A stretch of 64,000 nt of DNA from Roseibium album. GTDB lineage: Bacteria > Pseudomonadota > Alphaproteobacteria > Rhizobiales > Stappiaceae. A program made the translations under genes and the position numbers. Numbering within the stretch: the stretch's first letter is position 1; every line of letters begins with the position of its first letter. Positions 27,197 to 34,805 of this stretch are shown here, piece by piece. Under the pieces are notes generated by a model. It saw only the letters and a program-made list of their open reading frames with translations. It searched no databases and was not told where the DNA came from. The DNA is taken from assembly GCA_001404055.1 (NCBI GenBank), contig CXTY01000001.1, forward strand, positions 186,001 to 250,000, in the 5' to 3' direction.

Positions 27197-28021
27197 ATGT
27201 CGGCACCGCTAAGCAAGACAGGTTTGAAGCAAGTTGCGACTCATGACCCGGTCTGGCGGAAACTGCAGGAAGAAGCGCAGGCAATGGTGGAAGCCGAACC
27301 CGCCCTGTCGTCCTTTGTCTATGAAACCGTGATCAATCACGACAGCCTTGAAGAAGCTGTGGTGCATCGGCTGGGAGAAAGACTGGGCCGGGATATTGTT
27401 TCGGCATCGCTGATCCGGCAGACCTATCTGGAGGCTCTTGCAGACGAACCGGAAATTGCGAAGGTTTTCCGGGTTGATATTGCGTCTGTGTTTGACCGCG
27501 ATCCGATCTGCTTCCGCTACCTGGAACCCATTCTCTATTTCAAAGGCTTCCATGGCTTGCAGACCCATCGCCTGGCCAATTGGCTCTGGCGTAAGGGGCG
27601 CAAGGATTTCGCCCTTTATCTGCAAAGCCGTGCTTCCGAAGTATTTCAGATTGACATTCACCCGGCCGTTCCGATGGGACAGGGGATATTCATCGACCAT
27701 GGTACCGGGATTGTCGTCGGTGGAACGGCGGTTATTGAAGACGATGTATCTCTGCTGCAGGGTGTAACCCTTGGTGGCACAGGCAAGGAAGACGGGGACC
27801 GTCATCCGAAAATCCGCCGGGGTGTGCTCATTGGCGCAGGTGCGAAAGTGCTTGGCAACCTGGAAATCGGCCATTGTTCGCGGGTCGCTGCCGGCTCCGT
27901 GGTTCTGACCGACGTGCCAGCTTGCTCTACGGTTGCAGGTGTTCCTGCCAAAATAGTTGGTGAAGCTGGATGCGCCGAACCTGCCCGTAGCATGAACCAG
28001 TTGCTGGGCGACCAAACCTAA
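27197..28021 (+). CDS. cysE: serine O-acetyltransferase
   Basis: A 274-residue enzyme making O-acetylserine from serine and acetyl-CoA, the committed step to cysteine. The helical N-terminal domain (to about residue 140) precedes the left-handed beta-helix. DIHPAVPMGQGIFIDHGTG and HPKIRRGVLIGAGAKVLGN are the diagnostic hexapeptide segments with the catalytic Asp/His pair. ATG 27197 follows AAGGAGA; an upstream in-frame codon at 27179 has no such site. A hairpin follows the gene at 28051-28080. Feedback inhibition by cysteine is usual in this family. Confidence 0.95.
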   Translation: MSAPLSKTGLKQVATHDPVWRKLQEEAQAMVEAEPALSSFVYETVINHDSLEEAVVHRLGERLGRDIVSASLIRQTYLEALADEPEIAKVFRVDIASVFDRDPICFRYLEPILYFKGFHGLQTHRLANWLWRKGRKDFALYLQSRASEVFQIDIHPAVPMGQGIFIDHGTGIVVGGTAVIEDDVSLLQGVTLGGTGKEDGDRHPKIRRGVLIGAGAKVLGNLEIGHCSRVAAGSVVLTDVPACSTVAGVPAKIVGEAGCAEPARSMNQLLGDQT

Positions 28022-28050
28022 TTGAACCTAAATCAGGAACACGGGGATAG

Positions 28051-28080
28051 ATGACGGAAATGCTTTGGTATTTCCGTCAT
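28051..28080 (+). terminator. hairpin after cysE
   Basis: A perfect 11-bp stem ATGACGGAAAT/ATTTCCGTCAT with an 8-base loop, 30 bases after the cysE stop. The downstream sequence GTCTTGT is only weakly T-rich, so termination may be partial and DUF3126 could be reached by read-through. Confidence 0.6.
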
Positions 28081-28136
28081 GTCTTGTAGGGTCCGCGCCA
28101 GAATGACGCCAAAGACTGTTTATTAAGGAGAGCGCC

Positions 28137-28352
28137 GTGAACCCCGAAGAAATTCGCAAGATCGAAGCTTACTTGCGTTCAAAATTCGAATTGCAGAGCC
28201 TTCAGGTGCGTGCACGTCCCAGGAAGGATGATTCAGCCGAAGTTTATATTGGCGATGAATTCATCGGCGTCATATTCCGGGACGATGAAGACGAAGATCT
28301 GAGCTGGAACTTCCAGATGGCAATTCTGGAGATTGATCTGGAAGAAGTCTGA
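28137..28352 (+). CDS. DUF3126 family protein
   Basis: A 71-residue acidic protein matching DUF3126, a small alphaproteobacterial family: EEIRKIEAYLRSKF at the start, VRARPRKDDSAEVYIGDEFIGVI in the middle, and DEDLSWNFQMAILEIDL at the end. GTG start preceded by AAGGAGAGCGCC. It follows cysE, a neighbourhood I recall in other Hyphomicrobiales, which hints at but does not prove a sulfur or cysteine link. Function unknown. A strong terminator closes it. Confidence 0.88.
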   Translation: MNPEEIRKIEAYLRSKFELQSLQVRARPRKDDSAEVYIGDEFIGVIFRDDEDEDLSWNFQMAILEIDLEEV

Positions 28353-28376
28353 TCACAGACTGAGATGTCAGAATTC

Positions 28377-28408
28377 AAGGGCGGTTTCTTTTTAGAGACC
28401 GCCTTTTT
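28377..28408 (+). terminator. intrinsic terminator after DUF3126
   Basis: A 9-bp stem GGCGGTTTC/GAGACCGCC (one G-T wobble) followed by TTTTT, 25 bases after the DUF3126 stop. It sits between convergent genes. Confidence 0.9.
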
Positions 28409-28435
28409 CGTGTGGATCAGGTGAGCGACGCGGTG

Positions 28436-29152
28436 TCAGAGCGTGCGAAAGTCTTCGACTTTTTGAATGACAGCCTGGTCGAGTTTCTTCCAATCGTTAA
28501 GCAGGCTCTGATCGAAACTGTATCTGACCTCAAGTCCTCGGTTCAGCACGACAGCACGATGGCAAAGCGCTTTCCCGGCTGACTTTTCTCTCAGGCAGCG
28601 TGCAATGAACCCATTTTTGACTGATGGGTCGTAGACGATCAAATCAGTCTTGAGTGCGCCTTGCGCAGATAACGTCAAGATATTCAAGCCATCAGGCCCA
28701 GACAGCTCGCCACCACGTGCTAGACGGCGGTAAAATGGGTCGAGCCGTGCGCGAAGACTTTCACGACCAGGATTGCTTTCCAGTTCAACCTGAATTGTTT
28801 CTATTGCGCGTTCCCGCGCGGCGCTGTTGTCACCAAGTTCTGTTAACGCTCGAAGATCTGGCCAGGCCATCGAAAGGCGCAGGGTCTCAAAACGGTTATT
28901 CGGATCAAGAGAATTGCGTCGCTGTTGTGCCGTCGAAATGTAGTCGATTGGCAATAGGAACCTTGTCGCACCAACCGCAAGGGGAACCGGTTCGTTTATC
29001 GAGGCGCGGTGTATGTCTGATTGCAGGTGTCCAGTCCAATAACTTGCGCGCTCGGTGACGAAAGCTGCTCCCAGAAGACAAATTGCAACGGCCAGATACG
29101 TGAAATGCCGAGGCTCTGTCCTGATTGGTTCGGGGAGGGAATATGGCATCAT
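28436..29152 (-). CDS. hypothetical single-pass membrane protein
   Basis: A 238-residue protein I do not recognise. One transmembrane helix lies at about residues 18-38 (FTYLAVAICLLGAAFVTERA). The remainder is probably periplasmic and soluble, with YDPSVKNGFIARCL and a C-terminal helix-rich end. It contains two Cys residues about a dozen positions apart (RCLREKSAGKALC) that could form a disulfide. ATG 29152 follows AAAAGGGGACAGTGCA; a TTG ten codons earlier is weaker. The neighbour upstream is divergent. From memory, similar proteins sit beside DUF3126 or cysE in related genomes, which I cannot verify. Confidence 0.7.
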   Translation of the reverse strand: MMPYSLPEPIRTEPRHFTYLAVAICLLGAAFVTERASYWTGHLQSDIHRASINEPVPLAVGATRFLLPIDYISTAQQRRNSLDPNNRFETLRLSMAWPDLRALTELGDNSAARERAIETIQVELESNPGRESLRARLDPFYRRLARGGELSGPDGLNILTLSAQGALKTDLIVYDPSVKNGFIARCLREKSAGKALCHRAVVLNRGLEVRYSFDQSLLNDWKKLDQAVIQKVEDFRTL

Positions 29153-29345
29153 TGCACTGTCCCCTTTTGGAGACCTGCACAATTCTGGGACAAACTGTCC
29201 TGATACGGCACAGCCGTCTCAGTCGAAGTTCTCTCAGATGCAGCCTGAACCTGCCAAATCTTAGGGGTTTTGCCCATTTGCCTTTCCGGCACAGTCTTTG
29301 CACTTGACCCTTTAGGAATTCTTAATCACTTTCCCAGTGAAGGTG

Positions 29346-29361
29346 TTAACAAGGGGTTAAC
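29346..29361 (+). promoter_or_regulatory. CtrA-type box TTAA-N7-TTAAC
   Basis: TTAACAAGGGGTTAAC matches the CtrA consensus exactly. It lies 4 bases before the GTG start I chose for the next gene and overlaps its AAGGGG ribosome site, a position more compatible with repression than activation. If the longer reading of that gene is right, it would lie inside the coding sequence. Confidence 0.4.
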
Positions 29362-29365
29362 GGGC

Positions 29366-29692
29366 GTGTTGTTTGATCTACTTCTCGTTGGATATATTGC
29401 CTGCGCCGGATTTGTGGCTGCTGGTGTTCTGGGCAGCCTGTACCAGCTGGTAACAAAGCAGCCGCCGCGTTTCAATTTCACGGGCGAAAGCCTGATGGGG
29501 TTTCTGGCAGGTATGTTCCTTTGTGTATTCGCCGGACCGTTCATCATTATGCGAAACGCCATCCGTGGACGTCGGATTGAGAACAGGCCACTTGGCTGGT
29601 TGGTTGCATCTTCGACCATCGCCGGTATGTGGAGCGTGTGCTCTGGCGTCATGGTCATGAATGTCGCCTTGCTTGTTATTGGATTTTCTTGA
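29366..29692 (+). CDS. small membrane protein, DUF6949-like
   Basis: A 108-residue protein with three to four predicted membrane helices: LLLVGYIACAGFVAAGVLGSLY, LMGFLAGMFLCVFAGPFII, WLVASSTIAGMWSVCSGVMV and the C-terminal VALLVIGF. A conserved-looking polar loop MRNAIRGRRIENRPLGW joins helices two and three. I think this belongs to the DUF6949 family. The GTG at 29366 is used because AAGGGG precedes it and the first helix follows directly; an ATG at 29270 in frame would add 32 residues over a CtrA-type site. The gamma carbonic anhydrase gene starts 6 bases after its stop. Confidence 0.68.
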   Translation: MLFDLLLVGYIACAGFVAAGVLGSLYQLVTKQPPRFNFTGESLMGFLAGMFLCVFAGPFIIMRNAIRGRRIENRPLGWLVASSTIAGMWSVCSGVMVMNVALLVIGFS

Positions 29693-29698
29693 ACCCAA

Positions 29699-30226
29699 AT
29701 GCCGATATTTTCGCTTGATCAACGAACACCTGAATTTCCGGAAAGCGGAGAATATTGGGTTGCACCCAATGCGACGCTGATCGGTGACATTCGCCTCCAT
29801 GATGAGGCGAGCGTTTGGTTCGGGGCAATCCTTCGCGGAGACAATGAGCCGATCACTGTCGGTGCAGGTTCAAACGTTCAAGATGGATGCGTTTTTCATA
29901 CCGACATGGGTTTTCCGCTGACAATTGGCGCAAGCTGCACAATCGGTCACAACGCCATTCTTCATGGCTGCACGATCAAGGATAATGCTCTGGTCGGGAT
30001 GGGGGCAACAGTGCTGAACGGCGCTGTCATCGGTTCGAACTGCATTGTTGGTGCCAACGCCCTGATACCTGAAGGCAAGGAGATTCCTGATAATTCTCTT
30101 GTCGTTGGGGTGCCAGGCAAGATTATCAGGACGTTGCCTGAGCAAGCCGCGCAAGATATTTCCAGGTCAGCGGCTGGTTATGTGCGCAACTGGCGGCGCT
30201 TCAAGTCCGGCCTCAAGCCTATTTAG
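29699..30226 (+). CDS. gamma carbonic anhydrase family protein
   Basis: A 175-residue left-handed beta-helix protein. The metal-ligand histidines are expected in [16 protein letters not shown], and the second His of the latter pair. The hexapeptide repeat runs from about residue 20 to 135, followed by a C-terminal helix [20 protein letters not shown]. Family members (PaaY/YrdA-like) bind zinc and may hydrate CO2 or hydrolyse thioesters; activity varies. It follows the small membrane protein gene by 6 bases, so they are co-transcribed, ending at the hairpin at 30251-30283. Confidence 0.9.
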   Translation: MPIFSLDQRTPEFPESGEYWVAPNATLIGDIRLHDEASVWFGAILRGDNEPITVGAGSNVQDGCVFHTDMGFPLTIGASCTIGHNAILHGCTIKDNALVGMGATVLNGAVIGSNCIVGANALIPEGKEIPDNSLVVGVPGKIIRTLPEQAAQDISRSAAGYVRNWRRFKSGLKPI

Positions 30227-30250
30227 TTTTAAGCTTTACCCCGGAAAAGC

Positions 30251-30283
30251 GGGAACCGGCCTGCGGGGGGCTGGCCGGTTCCC
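30251..30283 (+). terminator. strong hairpin after gamma carbonic anhydrase
   Basis: A perfect 11-bp stem GGGAACCGGCC/GGCCGGTTCCC with an 11-base G-rich loop, 24 bases after the stop. The 3' flank TTGAT is short of T residues. It may need help, perhaps from the adjacent G-rich element. Confidence 0.6.
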
Positions 30284-30285
30284 TT

Positions 30286-30331
30286 GATCCGATCGTGGTA
30301 GGGATGGGGAGGGTGGGGACGCGACCGGATC
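30286..30331 (+). other. G-quadruplex motif in a hairpin loop
   Basis: GGGATGGGGAGGGTGGGG at 30301-30318 has four G-runs of three or more with loops of one or two bases, the most stable class of G-quadruplex motif. It is enclosed by a near-perfect 10-bp stem GATCCGATCG (30286-30295) and CGACCGGATC (30322-30331), with one mismatch. It lies in the 138 bases between the gamma carbonic anhydrase stop and the convergent BTLCP stop. Confidence 0.6.
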
Positions 30332-30364
30332 GTCCATTGGGCCTGTATCCAGGCCAATCCCAAA

Positions 30365-30982
30365 TTATTTTCTGGACACGCTACCAACCGTGGTGACGCG
30401 TGTGTCTGCGATGCCTGTCCATTCCACGGGAGAGCTTGCAGATTGACGTTTGATGTAACGGTAAGGTGTTGAATACCAGGGCAAAACCGCTTCGATTTGA
30501 TTGTCCAAAATCATGTCGCCATGATCGGTGCGCACTGTTAGGACCGCATGCCCACCATTCTGGACATCTTTTGCGACCGTGATGAGTAGGGCGCTCTTTG
30601 GCCATCCTGCTTCAATTAGGACGCGCTGCTTTTCCAAGACATATTCTTCGCAGTCACCGTATCCGTTTACCGGAAAAGTCCAGTGCTCCAGCTTTCCAAA
30701 CAGATCTTCGTCGGTCATCGGCTTAACGCGTCGATTGACGTCGGCATTGATGGCAATCAGTTCTTTCCAGCGAGCTTCGGATAGGCGAACGACAACAGGT
30801 TCGTATCGTTCTTGTGGGCAGGCCCAACCATTGTCGCGGCAAAATTGCTTATGTCCGATTGGCGCCTTCACTGCGGTTTTCATATCCATGAACCGGCCGG
30901 GATCGGCGTTTGCAGTTGTTCCTGTAACTGCGGTGGTGAATATGAACATTGATGCAAATAGAGTTTGTTTAAGTAATTTCAT
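30365..30982 (-). CDS. secreted transglutaminase-like cysteine proteinase (BTLCP)
   Basis: A 205-residue protein of the bacterial transglutaminase-like cysteine proteinase family (DUF920). A signal peptide spans about residues 1-26 (KQTLFASMFIFTTAVTGTTANA). The catalytic Cys lies in GYGDCEEYVLEK, the His in NGGHAVLTV and the Asp in LDNQIEAVLPW, so the triad is complete. A Cys pair in FCRDNGWACPQ is likely disulfide-bonded. In the periplasm related LapG enzymes cleave adhesins in response to cyclic-di-GMP; this smaller family is not proven to do so. An AT-rich 700-base gap lies upstream. Confidence 0.92.
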   Translation of the reverse strand: MKLLKQTLFASMFIFTTAVTGTTANADPGRFMDMKTAVKAPIGHKQFCRDNGWACPQERYEPVVVRLSEARWKELIAINADVNRRVKPMTDEDLFGKLEHWTFPVNGYGDCEEYVLEKQRVLIEAGWPKSALLITVAKDVQNGGHAVLTVRTDHGDMILDNQIEAVLPWYSTPYRYIKRQSASSPVEWTGIADTRVTTVGSVSRK

Positions 30983-31039
30983 TGTATTGCCCTCCCCAAG
31001 GCTGGCGCTACAATGGCATTCGTCATTTTACTTCAAGAA

Positions 31040-31330
31040 AATCTCCATAGTGAAACTTGAAATATATTTGAGTTGTATTTAATGTATATTTGAGTTTATT
31101 TTTAGATTGATTTGAACAGAATTGGAGGCAAGTTTTTCTAAAATTTGACAGAACTTCTGTATGCCTCTGAAAAATATGAATTTTTGTACCTATTTGGCAA
31201 GGTGCGCTCCTGTTTCTACACCAAGAGCAACGATGCATGGAGAGACAAGTGAAGTAAAACTTGCTCAGAAATCGGGGTGAAAATAGTTGAATATTTTTTG
31301 GAAAATAGAATTGCGTTGAGAGGCTGGCAG
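31040..31330. other. AT-rich non-coding stretch in a 700-base gap
   Basis: From 30983 to 31682 I see no convincing gene. The part from about 31040 to 31330 is markedly AT-rich against its surroundings. It contains the 12-base direct repeat TATATTTGAGTT at 31063-31074 and 31085-31096, starts 22 bases apart, so on the same face of the helix. It lies just upstream of the BTLCP gene and may be its control region. Short readings at 31277-31555 (+) and 31552-31734 (+) have no recognisable family. Confidence 0.4.
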
Positions 31331-31682
31331 CGAAGGTCATCCAAGTATGACGGATGGCGCTGTCCTCAATTTCACCAACTGGGTGAGTCGGGCCTGCCAG
31401 TATTGAATGATTGTTTGGGTAGCTGTAATGGCCGATGGGATTTAAGTCAGGTGAACGGCGGTTGCATGGTGGTAAGCCATATTCCAACCATTACCTTGGC
31501 AAAACAAACTGCGCGCCTTTCCAAGGCGGTTTTGGATTTTGACCCGAGCAGATGAATTGCGTGGTTCTTCCAACCGATCCAGATGCTGCTTTAGATTTTG
31601 GTCATCGGTCGAGTCAGACCCGCCGGCCTCATTTTGTGAGCCCGAACGTATGGCAGATTTTGCGGCTTCTAATTAAAGAAAA

Positions 31683-32318
31683 TCAGGCGCTATCGGGGTC
31701 CGAGATATGCTGTTCCAGCAGCTCGCGGTTTTGAACAGCCGCGAATTCAACGGCAATTCCGCCTTCGATGCCTCGAACAACACGCGCATGCATCTTGCCG
31801 AGTGTGATGCTTTCGCCCGGTATGGGCTCAAGATCGGTTGCTATGGCGGCGCCTGACAAGGATACGTCAATGATCCGGCAAACATGTTCCGAACCATCCT
31901 GACGGATCATTCTGGTCATTGGGTTTTTCGGAACGAAACGATCGTGTCTGCGATCTTCCGGAAGGTTTAGCTCATCGCGATTTGCAAGCCAGGTAAGAAC
32001 ATTCGCAATCTTGTCGCGTTTTCTGGTCGTGTTTCGCAATTCGACCGCGAACCCACCGTCGATTAAGCGAGAGATTCGGCCTTCAACGCGGCTGAGATGG
32101 TCGAGATAGGCAATGACGCGTTCACCAACACGTCCAGTCACCGGCGTAATCATTGCCATGCCACCAGGGGACATGTCGATTATCTGACACGGATACTCGC
32201 GACGGTCCTCGAGCATAAACCGGCCCAGAATATTAACCTGAACCCGTTGATGTCGCCGGCGATCAGTGACTTGAAGCGATTTGCTTCCTTCAGGTGCTGT
32301 TGCCAATCCGGCGTTCAT
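31683..32318 (-). CDS. tandem PilZ domain protein
   Basis: A 211-residue protein with two PilZ-like domains. The first has RRRHQRVQVN followed by IDMSPGGMAM; the second has RRHDRFVPKN followed by IDVSLSGAAI. The RxxxR and (D/N)xSxxG elements bind cyclic-di-GMP. In the first copy they look intact; in the second RHDRF keeps the spacing only partly. It is probably a cytoplasmic c-di-GMP effector. ATG 32318 is chosen over a TTG nine codons earlier. Output partner unknown. The PAS protein upstream is separated by a terminator, so they are independent units. Confidence 0.85.
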   Translation of the reverse strand: MNAGLATAPEGSKSLQVTDRRRHQRVQVNILGRFMLEDRREYPCQIIDMSPGGMAMITPVTGRVGERVIAYLDHLSRVEGRISRLIDGGFAVELRNTTRKRDKIANVLTWLANRDELNLPEDRRHDRFVPKNPMTRMIRQDGSEHVCRIIDVSLSGAAIATDLEPIPGESITLGKMHARVVRGIEGGIAVEFAAVQNRELLEQHISDPDSA

Positions 32319-32558
32319 GCCCGTTTTTTCCAAAACCGTGCGCAATACGCACTACTCCCGGCTGAGAAAAGAATCTCAAGATATCTCATGAGTACTTTAA
32401 GCCGTCGGGGGTTAACGATGTGTAAGAGTGTAGCCAAGACATCGCTTAGGTCTAGGGTCTGAGTGCACAAAAATCTGTCAGCGCACGCATATTGGCCTGA
32501 TATGCAAGGGAAAACGGCGTTGAATACATCGCGACAAGGATTGTGAATATTTTTAAAA

Positions 32559-32602
32559 CAACGCGGAGTAGGCTGAAATCGGGGGTGTTGCCCCCCGCGT
32601 TT
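32559..32602. terminator. bidirectional terminator-like hairpin downstream of the PAS gene
   Basis: AACGCGG (from 32560) pairs with CCGCGTT (to 32601), and inside it GGGGG pairs with CCCCC. The minus-strand flank runs GTTTTAAAAAT and the plus flank TTTTG. It should end the PAS transcript. A second hairpin, AGAAGAG/CTCTTCT extended by CGCCAG/CTGGCG, lies at 32614-32661. The rest of the 32319-32707 gap shows no gene. Confidence 0.55.
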
Positions 32603-32707
32603 TGTACGGCTGGCGCCAGAAAAGAAGAGAATCTCTATTTCGATCCTCTTCTGAACTGGCGCGAGCAACGCTCAATTACATCTTTGAGATGAGCCCGAGT
32701 TTCAGTT

Positions 32708-33352
32708 TCAGGGCTTCCCGCCGGAATAGACGGTCAAGTGGCCGACTTTTCGTTCTGCGCCCCGTGGAAGAGGTGGCGTCGGAACTGACATGCCTTCTGC
32801 GGTGAACCTGGGCAAGATCGGGTTCACGGCATTTGATGTGTCAACGAAGTATGGCCGCTCGTCAGGCCAGACAAGACGCAGGCTGCTGATAGACTGGTTC
32901 AGGATTGGGTGGAGGCCGATCCAATAGGGCTTTTCCATCGGCGTACAGCTTCCAAGAATTCGGATCCGTCCTTCTCCTGGCACATTTAACGGAACCAGCA
33001 ACATTTCCATTTGCAGAACTTGATCACGCTCGGTGTGACCGCTCACGCCGATGACTGCAGCTGCTGCATCTTCTGTAATAGCTGCGATGAGGCTTTCCAG
33101 TGCCTCACGGTCCTTGCTGTTCCAGCCGCGCAGGAAGTTCCGGCCTTTCAGCTCCCGGCAATGGGCTGAGCAAAGGCGTGTTCCGGCAAGACGGTAACGA
33201 ACGTCCTGCGGACCATTCGTTTCCAGAATAAAGGTATCGCCGAGTAAGCCGCGAATTTCGCCTGGATCAACTTCACTGCGGTTTGGTGCCGGGCGAGCGC
33301 CACGCAGATTGTCCCAGTAAGAATAAAGAGTTTGCGTCACGCCGTGTTTCAT
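32708..33352 (-). CDS. PAS domain protein (PAS_5-like)
   Basis: A 214-residue protein with one PAS-like domain over about residues 10-160: LYSYWDNLRGARPAPNRSEV, then LGDTFILET, then YRLAGTRLCSAHCRELKGRNFLRGW. This is the pattern of the alphaproteobacterial PAS_5 family, which lacks any attached kinase or cyclase domain. The C-terminal tail is basic and proline-rich, ending in RKVGHLTVYSGGKP. ATG 33352 follows AGAGGCGAG at good spacing; an upstream in-frame codon has no such site. It may sense a small ligand or redox state and act through a partner. Role unknown. Confidence 0.82.
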   Translation of the reverse strand: MKHGVTQTLYSYWDNLRGARPAPNRSEVDPGEIRGLLGDTFILETNGPQDVRYRLAGTRLCSAHCRELKGRNFLRGWNSKDREALESLIAAITEDAAAAVIGVSGHTERDQVLQMEMLLVPLNVPGEGRIRILGSCTPMEKPYWIGLHPILNQSISSLRLVWPDERPYFVDTSNAVNPILPRFTAEGMSVPTPPLPRGAERKVGHLTVYSGGKP

Positions 33353-33539
33353 CTGGACTCGCCTCTTTGCCAATTTGGCCCTGTGTCTCGTCACAAGACA
33401 GTTTTTGTTTCAAAACGGGACGATTGCTGTTCCCGGTTAGGTTTTGGCAATTACAAAGCAGGGGGCGTGCCAAGTCGGCGGATGTGTTTTTGTTAGGGTT
33501 TGGCGGCATTGTTAAGGTTAAAAATGAGTAAAGCTTGTC

Positions 33540-33778
33540 TGACGGCGCATGTGTTGGCAGGTTAACAATCTGTTCGCAATCAATAACGGGAGGGAGGAAC
33601 CTGTTGTTGCTAGCCAGGCCGCACACGGTCAGGAACAGCCGCAAGAGCTGTCCCGATCAAGAAGAAGCGCCGCCACCTGTGAACAGTTGTCCATAGCGGA
33701 CGCGTGGGGACGCGACCGAGTATTGGGGGGCATAGCAAAGCACTGGTCATCGTTCCGATGACTGGTGCTTTGTTTTTT
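33540..33778 (+). ncRNA. candidate small RNA ending at a strong terminator
   Basis: A gap of 561 bases between the PAS and rhomboid genes ends in an excellent plus-strand terminator at 33737-33778. No gene precedes it on that strand. A further stem AGGAACAGC/GCTGTCCC lies at 33631-33654. A 70-codon open frame at 33549-33761 runs into the terminator stem, so coding is unlikely. The 5' end is a guess. I found no match to the conserved cores of tmRNA, SRP RNA or RNase P RNA. The rhomboid start is 136 bases further on. Confidence 0.45.
33737..33778 (+). terminator. strong intrinsic terminator
   Basis: A 16-bp stem AAAGCACTGGTCATCG/CGATGACTGGTGCTTT with two G-T wobbles and a 3-base loop, followed by GTTTTTT. 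It terminates something transcribed from within 33395-33736. Confidence 0.92.
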
Positions 33779-33913
33779 AAGACGGCATTCTTGCCGAGCA
33801 AGTGTAGGCCCACTTCGCATCTGTTTGGTGCATGAAAACAATATTTGAGTAAGTATCACCCATATATAGTCCCATTTCCTGCTTAAGGCAGGGCAGGGAA
33901 AGGCTTGGGGTTC

Positions 33914-34705
33914 ATGAACGTTTACCGAATTGATGAAGAACGCTCACGGCGTGAGAAAGCTCAAAAAGAGCAGGAAAAGAAGCGACAATCAGGTCCGCCT
34001 GTATTCAATCTGCCAAGCATCATCGTCTGGTTCGGCGGTGCCATGATTGCCATCCATCTGGTCCGCACGTTCCTATTGCCGACCAACTGGGACAATTGGG
34101 TCATTTATTTTTTCGCTTTCTGGCCCGCCAAATACACCGCGTCCGGACTTTCATCGCTTTCGCCGCTCGATCTTGCCTCCAGTGTCTGGGCATTCCTTAG
34201 CTACAGTCTTCTGCATGGCGGCGCCATGCATATCACCTTCAACCTGCTCTGGATGGCGATATTCGGAAGCGCTGTTGCTCGCAGGTTTGGTGCAGCTCGG
34301 TTTCTGGTCTTTTCTGCATTGTGCTCCGTCGGAGGGGCATTCGCTCATCTGGCGACCCATTGGGGAGAAGCTGCGCCGATGATCGGAGCGTCGGCTGTCG
34401 TTTCTGGCCATATGGCCGCAGCAATTCGCTTTGTTTTTGAATTGGGTGGCCCATTAGGGGCGATTCGCAATTCCCATCAGTCCGCCTACTCGGTCCCCGC
34501 GCAGCCCCTCGCAGAATGTTTCCGCAATCGGCAAGTTCTGGTTTTCGTTGGGATCTGGTTTGGCCTCAATTTGATATTTGGCTTCTTGAGCGGTCCCGTT
34601 GCAGGACAAGCCGCGAGTGTTGCCTGGCAAGCGCATATCGGTGGATTTGTTGCAGGCCTTGTGCTGTTCCCGTTGCTGGATCCGGTACCGCAGCGTCGAA
34701 ATTAG
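33914..34705 (+). CDS. rhomboid family intramembrane serine protease
   Basis: A 263-residue membrane protein with six or seven helices. The rhomboid signatures are all visible: HGGAMHITFNLLWM for the second-helix His/Asn, the catalytic serine motif GASAVVSGHMAAAIRF and the catalytic His in HIGGFVAGLVLFP. The cytoplasmic N-terminus (about residues 1-28) is highly charged. It cleaves membrane proteins within the bilayer; substrates are unknown. ATG 33914 is preferred to a TTG three codons earlier. It is followed by the CBS domain gene about 100 bases later. Confidence 0.92.
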   Translation: MNVYRIDEERSRREKAQKEQEKKRQSGPPVFNLPSIIVWFGGAMIAIHLVRTFLLPTNWDNWVIYFFAFWPAKYTASGLSSLSPLDLASSVWAFLSYSLLHGGAMHITFNLLWMAIFGSAVARRFGAARFLVFSALCSVGGAFAHLATHWGEAAPMIGASAVVSGHMAAAIRFVFELGGPLGAIRNSHQSAYSVPAQPLAECFRNRQVLVFVGIWFGLNLIFGFLSGPVAGQAASVAWQAHIGGFVAGLVLFPLLDPVPQRRN

Positions 34706-34805
34706 TGGAACCTTGCCTCAACTGTTTGCGCGGCTAGAATTTTTTGCCATGATGCAGATGTCGCGCAAGTGACAAGTAGATAAATGCCATGGGAGGTGTT
34801 CCTAA

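Noticed and set aside
31380..31487. A minus-strand reading contains SPDLNPIG, like the SPDLNPIE motif of IS630-type transposases.
   Set aside because: The match is eight residues with no wider similarity, no inverted repeats and no other transposase segment nearby.
31277..31555. A 92-codon plus-strand frame in the AT-rich gap.
   Set aside because: No ribosome site, no family, and composition changes along its length; not supported as a gene.
30313..33718. The 15-base sequence GTGGGGACGCGACCG occurs at 30313-30327 and again at 33704-33718.
   Set aside because: About two identical 15-mers are expected by chance in a window of this size. The flanks do not match further, so this is not evidence for a repeat family.
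33549..33761. A 70-codon plus-strand frame in the PAS-rhomboid gap.
   Set aside because: It has no family match and its end falls inside a strong terminator stem, so RNA is more likely than protein.
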